A stretch of DNA of 64,000 nt from assembly GCA_029216955.1 (NCBI GenBank), contig JANAVB010031417.1:15762555-15826554 (forward strand), read 5' to 3'. The notes beneath the pieces were generated by a model. That model searched no databases and was not told the origin of the DNA. It worked only from the letters and a program-made list of their open reading frames with translations. Positions 57,233-64,000 of the stretch are shown here, in pieces. The stretch's first letter is position 1. Each line of letters opens with the position of its first letter. The stretch comes from Iris pallida (Eukaryota > Streptophyta > Magnoliopsida > Asparagales > Iridaceae). A program made the position numbers and the translations under genes.

Positions 57233-57237
57233 GATAT

Positions 57238-58288
57238 ACGATAAAATAAAGTAAATATAAAATGTGATTTGAATTATTAGAGCGATATGTGATCGGCTTG
57301 GGATAAGTGACAGGACAGGCTATCCACTTGGCCCGGCAATCCGCGGTGACCTCAACGGAGAGACATGCCGGCCAACCTGGATAACGAGCACAAGGCAAAG
57401 GATCTCGCTACACCCTTCGTGAGGGAAGAGTGACGCGAGCACATAAATAGTGACAGGGTGGCTTGGATCACATAGCCCCTAATAATTCCCCATCCCCGAA
57501 TAGTACAATGGATCTGGACATGACACGTCATGGCACGTGATTTCGTAAGAGGGTAGCAAATCTTCTTAGAAATTGGTGTTTATACAAGTACAGGAAACAA
57601 GACAGGGAGTGTACCCATATACGCAGAAATCCAGGAACAACATCTCATGTCATGATCCAATGTGTACTAGTCCGTGAGCTATCGTGACTAAGAATCAAGT
57701 AAGACACTACGACTGAATCGGATATAGCAGATATCAAGACAATAAAAACTATCAATAAATGTACTCGCCTGCTGTCCTGAGCTGTATGGTATATCAATGC
57801 TCAGAGCGGTATCAGAAGACCTAAATATGAGATACTGTAAGTTAATTTAGGTTTAAACAAGTTTAGGAATGATTCACAATGAATGATATGCAATCTAGGT
57901 CAAACTAGGTCTCACTGAGTCACACTAAGTCCTGTCAAGTCAATCTAGGTCAAATCAAGTTATATTAAGTCAATCTAAGCCTAACCAAGTCAATCATAGG
58001 TCATACCAGTTATCACGGGTCAAAACAAGTCGAAGAAAGTCAAACGGGATCAAGAGTTGGCCTACAGTTGACTTTTGGTCAACTGGTCAACTCTGGTCAA
58101 CTCTGGTCAACTCTAGGTCAACCATAGTCAACCCTAGGTCAATGGTGACTAATAGTTGACTTTTGTTCAACTACACAAGTCTAATGGAAATTGGGTCTAA
58201 TTTGGGTAAAGCGTTGACCCATAGTTGACTTTTGGTCCAAAAAGTCAACTGTGGTCAACCGGGGCCAAGACTAGGTCTAGGCGACTAT
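57238..58288 (-). repeat. Element X LTR, right part, with TTGACC array
   Basis: X LTR resumes after the GATAT duplicate and is cut at 58288 by element Y. Between 57896 and 58260 there are ten or more GGTCAA copies (TTGACC on the element's strand), including GGTCAACTCT in tandem. The Gypsy-A LTR has a weaker version at the same relative place. The remainder of X lies beyond the window. Confidence 0.75.
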
Positions 58289-60694
58289 TGTAGTGCCCCG
58301 TCCCGCTCAGTCAATCGGAGGAATCGAAATGCCGACGGCGTTCGGACTTGGCCTTGCAACGGCCGTTTGAAGACATCGCTCAGGTGGGGTAGTTTCGGTG
58401 AACTCTCCTCATCTTTGCCTTCACATAATAAATCGTGTTTTCAACTTGCACAAGTTAGGCTTGATAATAAAAGCTACGCATCCACATAGCTAAGGGAATA
58501 ATCTTGACGGTTTGAATCGAGTTAGAACATGAAAAACGTCCAATGGTCGGCTTAGAATTGATGCACGTCGTGCTTTGAAAATGACACTCGGTCCTTCGTC
58601 CCGTGGCTTGGGAGAAGGAAGTTGGTTGAGTAGGCAAGTTATGATCGCAGTCTAAGTCATAGACGTCGCCCGCATAAATGCTTCACCCATCGTCCAGGGC
58701 TTGGCATAGCCTTGGCTTGTCCCAGGAGTTAAGTTACGTCGCATGACTGTCGGCGTAAGTCTAAGTACACAAATGACTTGGTCGTTCAAAGTTGAACGGT
58801 GCACGGCACGTTCCATCGAAGCAAGGCTCGATGCAGCCTTTGCTCGTTAAGTTGTAGGCTGAGTAAGTTAGGCAAAAGTTATGCCGGTCGACCTAAGTCA
58901 TTCCAAGTGTTGTCCCGCTCATTATGCGGTTGACAGGTTAAATAGTCCCACGATTCCAAGGCCCGTCATATAAAGTATGACTTGGGCGATAACGTCACGT
59001 AGAACAGAAGTCGAATTGAGGCACGATGGCACGGTCCTAGTGTTTTAAGACACGGGCCATGGTTGATTTATTGAGTTTGGAGAAAGGGACAAGAGAGGAT
59101 TATGCTCGCGACTACAGGTCGGCGAGGCCTCGCGACTATAGGTCGGTGAGGCGGTTTTAGAAGAAGAAAGAAGAATGCCCGCGTCTATAGGTCGTCGTGG
59201 CGGACTCAGATTTGGAAAGTGTCGATCGCGTCTTGCATGGTCATTGGACAACTTGTCGACAAAGTGAGTTTCCCCGCACGGCAACCCGAGGCCTCGGAAC
59301 CGCTACGGGCATTAGGAAACATGCAACTTATCGACAGGGTGAAAGTTTCCCCGTACGGCAAGCCCGAGGCCACGGGACCGTTGCGGGCATTGGGAAACAA
59401 AAGATAAACTGTGCTTTGCACGGGTTAGGCGGGGACTTGCAGCGGGGCTAGCTACCTTGCGCTGAAAGGGACGCCCGTCTAATAAAGGAAAGAGAAGTCC
59501 ACGATGGCTCTGGGAGCCAGTGACCAAGTTCATATAGATGTCGGCAGATAGCGGCTAACCGCGTGTATGCCTTTGGAATTGTGTTGGGTTGAATATGTAT
59601 GCAGTATGCAGTAAGGAAGTCACAATGCCTGGGTCAGTGCATGAGTTAGACTTGAACTGTTGCGAGTTAAGTCAAGAAGGACCGTAGGGCAGGTTTCTTG
59701 AAGTTACGTAAGTTATTGGGCATGGCCTCGAAATATGAGGTACGGCCGCGTTGTCACAACACAAGTGTAGGCGAGACTAAGCGAGGAGGCACTGCCTCGG
59801 TAATATTGAAGCACGAATCGAGTATGGCACGACCGAGTCATTACGTCCCAGAGTTTGGCACAAAATATAAGTATAAGTCGGTACGTCGACAATGCAAGCA
59901 AGGAAATGGGGTCCTTCGTGTAGTTGCGTCTCTGATTTTGGCCGTAAGGCGAACACGACTTGATAGGTTAACGTTGTTGGCACGAGGAGTAGTCTAGAAG
60001 CAAAGAATGAGTTAACATTGACATTACAAGCACGGGATGGTTCTGATACACAAGTTGCGCTAAGGCGCCGGTCCTAAAACTGATCCTAAGGCAAGACTAG
60101 AAAGACAATCGAAAGGGATTTAAGCTGCACAAAGTAAATGAACGTGTAGGTTTTGTATGGGTGGGCGAGAAGCTCACTCCACCAGTACAGTGGTACTGAC
60201 ACCCACACAGTGTTTCATGTGCAGGCACAGGTAGAAGCTCGTGGCACGGAGCTCGCTTGGATGCGTCGAGGCACGGAGTTCCTTGGCGAGTCGAAGCGTG
60301 CGGCCGCATGAACTAAAGACTTATACGGGACATAATGTATGGACATCGCCTTCCGAAGCTTCCGCTGATTCAAGCATGTACTCGAGAGATGAGAGAGAGC
60401 TGAGTGATCTTGTAAAATGTGAGAAGAGTGAACTTGAGTGATTGTAATATTGGCCTTGCGCCCCCAATGTAACCTTTGTTCAATATCAATAAAGAGTTTC
60501 TTTGAGTAACTTGTGTTTTGGTTCTAATTCCGCTGCTATAAATCAATGTCTCTGCACGGGACTTCTGTGCGACGACCCCGTTGCAGCCGCTGAAATCGGC
60601 CGTTATGGAACCCGCCTTGCACGAGCGCAATCTAGGCTCGTGCGGCATCACGCCTTAGCGAGGACGATCGCTCCTACGGGAGCGGGGCGTGACA
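58289..60694 (+). repeat. Element Y 5' LTR
   Basis: 2,406 bp, starting TGTAGTGCCCCGTCCCGCT and ending GAGCGGGGCGTGACA. The ends are near inverted repeats of each other. The start is repeated at 62857. It contains internal repeats such as the CGACTACAGGTCGGCGAGG / CGACTATAGGTCGGTGAGG pair near 59110-59150 and CCCGCACGGCAACCCGAGG / CCCGTACGGCAAGCCCGAGG. An AATAAAG at about 60488 may be the poly(A) signal near the R end. Confidence 0.92.
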
Positions 60695-62856
60695 TAGTGG
60701 TATCAGAGCACGGCTTTACGTCCTTGGATAACCGATTGAATTCTTTAACTCGTTGTTTTCGCAAACTCTGTTGCTTCCGCATATTGAAATCGTTGGTGCG
60801 CTCTCTCTCAATTGTCCCACGGGATGTCCATACAATAAGTCTAACTATTTTATAAAATATAGGAGAACAGATTTTTGATAAGAAACAAAAAGATGGTTTG
60901 CGTAAGCACGGTTGGCTAAGTCGGGCTGGGCATATACACCAAAGTTGTGTCGACCTTAGAAAAGTCGAGTGCGGAAATTGAATAACGTCGAGTAAGAATG
61001 AGTTGAACTCGATTGAGTAAAGTGAGTCGACTATCGATAGAGGTGCTATCGAGCGACGATAACGTCGGTACGATATAGATGAGCGTGCTGGGAATTCGAG
61101 GAACGGTTCGAACGAAAAATTTGAAGAAGTCGATTTTGATTCGAATGATATGTTGAGGATTTGTTGAATGACTTTATCCCTGAGTGGTGTATGCGATAGG
61201 CTCAGGAATGTCGATCGATAAATTGAGGAAATACGTTGGTCGATGACTTAAGATAAACGGATGAACGATACATAAATTTGTTTGGAGGAAATTGATATCG
61301 TGAATGATTCGAGGGAAAATGATCGGAATTGGTGTTATGAATGTCGAGGAGATTATCCGGTCGGACGGTAACGTCATTCGCACGGCTCGAAATTGGTTGC
61401 AAAGGAAGATCGTCAGGTTACGTATATCGTCGATGGTATTGAGGCGTATCAAAGATCGATATGCGATAACTCGGGGGTACTCTAACTCGGCGAGTGACGA
61501 TCGTGCGGTGTTATCGTTCGGTTGGATGTGATGCTTAGGAGTTTGATTGGGATGAATGATGGAGGAAAATGAGAGTGTCTTGATGGTTACGTTGATAACC
61601 ACAACGTCGACATTCTTGTCTTGCGCGAGCGCAACTCTAGCCTCGCACATGCGTTGCGTCAGACTTGGGGTGATCGTTCCGCGTGAGCGCAGACATGGTG
61701 ATTCATGTTGCGGGAATGATCGAACTCGGAGTTAGGACGCAGCAACTGCGATTGTCTCGACTTGTTGGTTTGAGGCGAAGGAGAATTCAAGGATGACTTG
61801 TGATCGATGAATGAAATGAACTTGAGGATTGAGTAGGTCCAACCCACGCATCGAGAATGAATTAGTCTAGACACAAACAAGAGTTACGTCCCGATGAGAA
61901 TAATTATCTCGCGGGAGCGTGCATGGTGATTCATGCCCACCGCGGATAATCTGACTCGCGTGAGATCGGGGCGCAACATGTTGTTAAGCTAGACGACCTC
62001 GTGATCGGTTGCGTGAATTGGTAGAGATGACTTCGAAAATGTGAAATGTGGATTATGGTTTAGCGGTGAATTACGTAGTAGCGTGCTTAACTTGGAAGGA
62101 TTAATAGGCGTATTATGTCGAACGTGTTTGAAGAGATAGTCTATGCAAGATGGTTTGTTGAACGAGCGATGTGGATACGTCGTGGAATTAGGTTGAACGT
62201 AAGTTGAAGTAGGATGGCCTTGCCGAATTACTCAGACCCCGTACGACAAATGTTGGGATGTGCGTAGGAAATCGATGCTCGATGTGTAGAAATCAGAGTG
62301 ATGCAAGCTTGGGTAGAAAACCTGTACTGTCAACTTGGTTTGACCTTAGGATGGGGTCAGTGTTGATATTGTTGTTTGGAAACTATGATTCTAATGCTGA
62401 CGGATAACCTTAGCCAAAAAGACATAGCCTAGTAGTTAGGCAGACGTCCGAGCGTGAAGCGATAGGAGTTACGGAGGCACCACTCGTGAGTTTCAGTTGA
62501 CATGCACGTATATCATGGGCGCCCGAATATGTGCACGATCTGACTCGAGTGGTGATGGTGGATTCTCTATCACGAGGCTTGGTTGAAATGCATGTATTTT
62601 GGGGACGCCTAAGATATGTGCACGATCCATACTAAGTGATACGTTGAATCAAGTGAGACTTGAGGAACGGAAAGGTGTCGAGGATTTTGAGATCATGAGT
62701 TTTGAAGAAAGGACTGAGGATAGTGCGAGCGTTGCTCGGATTTGAGGGAACGCATAAGAGAAGTGTGTGCGAGAGTTCTAGAAGGAAAAGTAAAGTGATA
62801 AGTAAATAAGTACTCAGTAAGTCTCGAGGACGAGACTTGTTCTGAGTGGTGTATGT
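60695..62856 (+). mobile_element. Element Y internal region, non-coding (LARD-like)
   Basis: 2,162 bp between the LTRs with no gag or pol motif in any frame and no long plus-strand open frame. It keeps the PBS at the 5' side and a degenerate TCTCGAGGACGAGACTTG...GAGTGGTGTATG block before the 3' LTR, the place and wording of the PPT region in Tekay/Del-like elements. Y therefore looks like a non-autonomous large retrotransposon derivative that borrows proteins from a gypsy partner. Partial direct repeats occur inside (GTGATTCATG blocks at about 61697 and 61927; ATGTGCACGATC at about 62529 and 62613). Confidence 0.8.
60698..60709 (+). promoter_or_regulatory. Element Y primer-binding site (initiator tRNA-Met)
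   Basis: TGGTATCAGAGC, three bases after the LTR, is the standard plant tRNA-iMet PBS. Confidence 0.95.
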
Positions 62857-64000
62857 TGTAGTGCCCCGTCCCGCTCAGTCAATCGGAGGAATCGAAATGC
62901 CGACGGCGTTCGGACTTGGCCTTGCAACGGCCGTTTGAAGACATCGCTCAGGTGGGGTAGTTTCGGTGAACTCTCCTCATCTTTGCCTTCACATAATAAA
63001 TCGTGTTTTCAACTTGCACAAGTTAGGCTTGATAATAAAAGCTACGCATCCACATAGCTAAGGGAATAATCTCGACGGTTTGAATCGAGTTAGAACATGA
63101 AAAACGTCCAATGGTCGGCTTAGAATTGATGCACGTCGTGCTTTGAAAATGACACTCGGTCCTTCGTCCCGTGGCTTGGGAGAAGGAAGTTGGTTGAGTA
63201 GGCTAGTTATGATCGCAGTCTAAGTCATAGACGTCGCCCGCATAAATGCTTCACCCATCGTCCAGGGCTTGGCATAGCCTTGGCTTGTCCCAGGAGTTAA
63301 GTTACGTCGCATGACTGTCGGCGTAAGTCTAAGTACACAAATGACTTGGTCGTTCAAAGTTGAACGGTGCACGGCACGTTCCATCGAAGCAAGGCTCGAT
63401 GCAGCCTTTGCTCGTTAAGTTGTAGGCTGAGTAAGTTAGGCAAAAGTTATGCCGGTCGACCTAAGTCATTCCAAGTGTTGTCCCGCTCATTATGCGGTTG
63501 ACAGGTTAATTAGTCCCACGATTCCAAGGCCCGTCATATAAAGTATGACTTGGGCGATAACGTCACGTAGAACAGAAGTCGAATTGAGGCACGATGGCAC
63601 GGTCCTAGTGTTTTAAGACACGGGCCACGGTTGATTTATTGAGTTTGGAGAAAGGGACAAGAGAGGATTATGCTCGCGACTACAGGTCGGCGAGGCCTCG
63701 CGACTATAGGTCGGTGAGGCGGTTTTAGAAGAAGAAAGAAGAATGCCCGCGTCTATAGGTCGTCGTGGCGGACTCAGATTTGGAAAGTGTCGATCGCGTC
63801 TTGCATGGTCATTGGACAACTTGTCGACAAAGTGAGTTTCCCCGCACGGCAACCCGCGGCCTCGGAACCGCTGCGGGCATTGGGAAACATGCAACTTGTC
63901 GACAGGGTGAAAGTTTCCCCGTACGGCAAGCCCGAGGCCACGGGACCGTTGCGGGCATTGGGAAACAAAAGATAAACTGTGCTTTGCACGGGTTAGGCGG
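62857..64000 (+). repeat. Element Y 3' LTR, truncated by the window end
   Basis: The first 1,144 bp match 58289-59432 with about eight differences by eye, so the insertion is recent, comparable to TAT2. Confidence 0.93.

Noticed and set aside
61174..61650. 158-codon minus-strand open frame in element Y
   Set aside because: Antisense to the element, no recognisable domain, and composition follows the surrounding non-coding DNA.

Overview
The window is nuclear DNA of a flowering plant. The evidence is spliced plant-type introns, plant LTR retrotransposon lineages (Ty1/copia, Ty3/gypsy Tat and a Tekay/Del-like group), a CACTA transposon, a FAR1-type MULE, and fragments of plant chorismate mutase, prolyl 4-hydroxylase and SEC12-like genes. 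The very GC-rich single-exon C2-like gene hints at a monocot, but that is only a hint. No bacterial genes, rRNA, tRNA or CRISPR array was seen. Almost everything is transposable element, nested several layers deep.

Layout from left to right. 1-13443: the 5' end of a minus-strand gypsy element (Gypsy-A: gag fragment, leader and a ~4.15 kb LTR), with an 8.55 kb CACTA transposon (1581-10133, 3-bp duplication TGA) sitting in its LTR and carrying at least three host gene fragments. 13444-17704: a decayed minus-strand MULE/FAR1 gene with one intron, cut by Gypsy-A at its 3' end and by a 2.03 kb solo LTR (14190-16222, 5-bp duplication TACTC); the intron holds a 76-bp-arm hairpin. 17705-22214: the least disturbed stretch, with a hAT-like MITE, a foldback repeat, a TA microsatellite and a minus-strand C2-domain-like gene with its own TATA box. 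22215-39495: a decayed minus-strand copia element (Tork-like), split by a 13.7 kb Tat element (TAT1, 25073-38760, duplication GGTAC). 39496-58288: the LTR of another Gypsy-A-like element (X), split by a 17.0 kb Tat element (TAT2, 40270-57232, duplication GATAT). 58289-64000: a plus-strand non-autonomous LTR element (Y) whose 3' LTR runs off the window.

The most interesting material is in the two sister Tat elements. Each encodes gag-protease-RT-RNase H-archaeal-type RNase H-integrase on the minus strand, and between pol and the 3' LTR each carries genes on the opposite strand with their own TATA boxes. TAT2 has a three-exon antisense gene for a ~1,370-residue plant-mobile-domain plus coiled-coil protein. 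TAT1 instead has three small antisense genes, one with an intron, next to a run of about six consecutive RNA hairpins. Both elements are studded with a short family-specific motif (CACGC type in TAT1, ATACGCT type in TAT2) that recurs in the LTR, in the start of gag and around the antisense genes. Together these suggest a trans-factor plus cis-motif module carried by the retrotransposon; that is an inference. In both elements the gag reading frame starts inside the 5' LTR and is translated through the primer-binding site.

TAT2 is nearly intact: one continuous ~3,049-codon frame broken only by four nonsense codons. Every nonsense codon that can be compared between the two Tat elements fits a C-to-T (or G-to-A) transition, as expected for heavily methylated DNA. 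LTR comparison by eye makes TAT1 older than TAT2 and Y.
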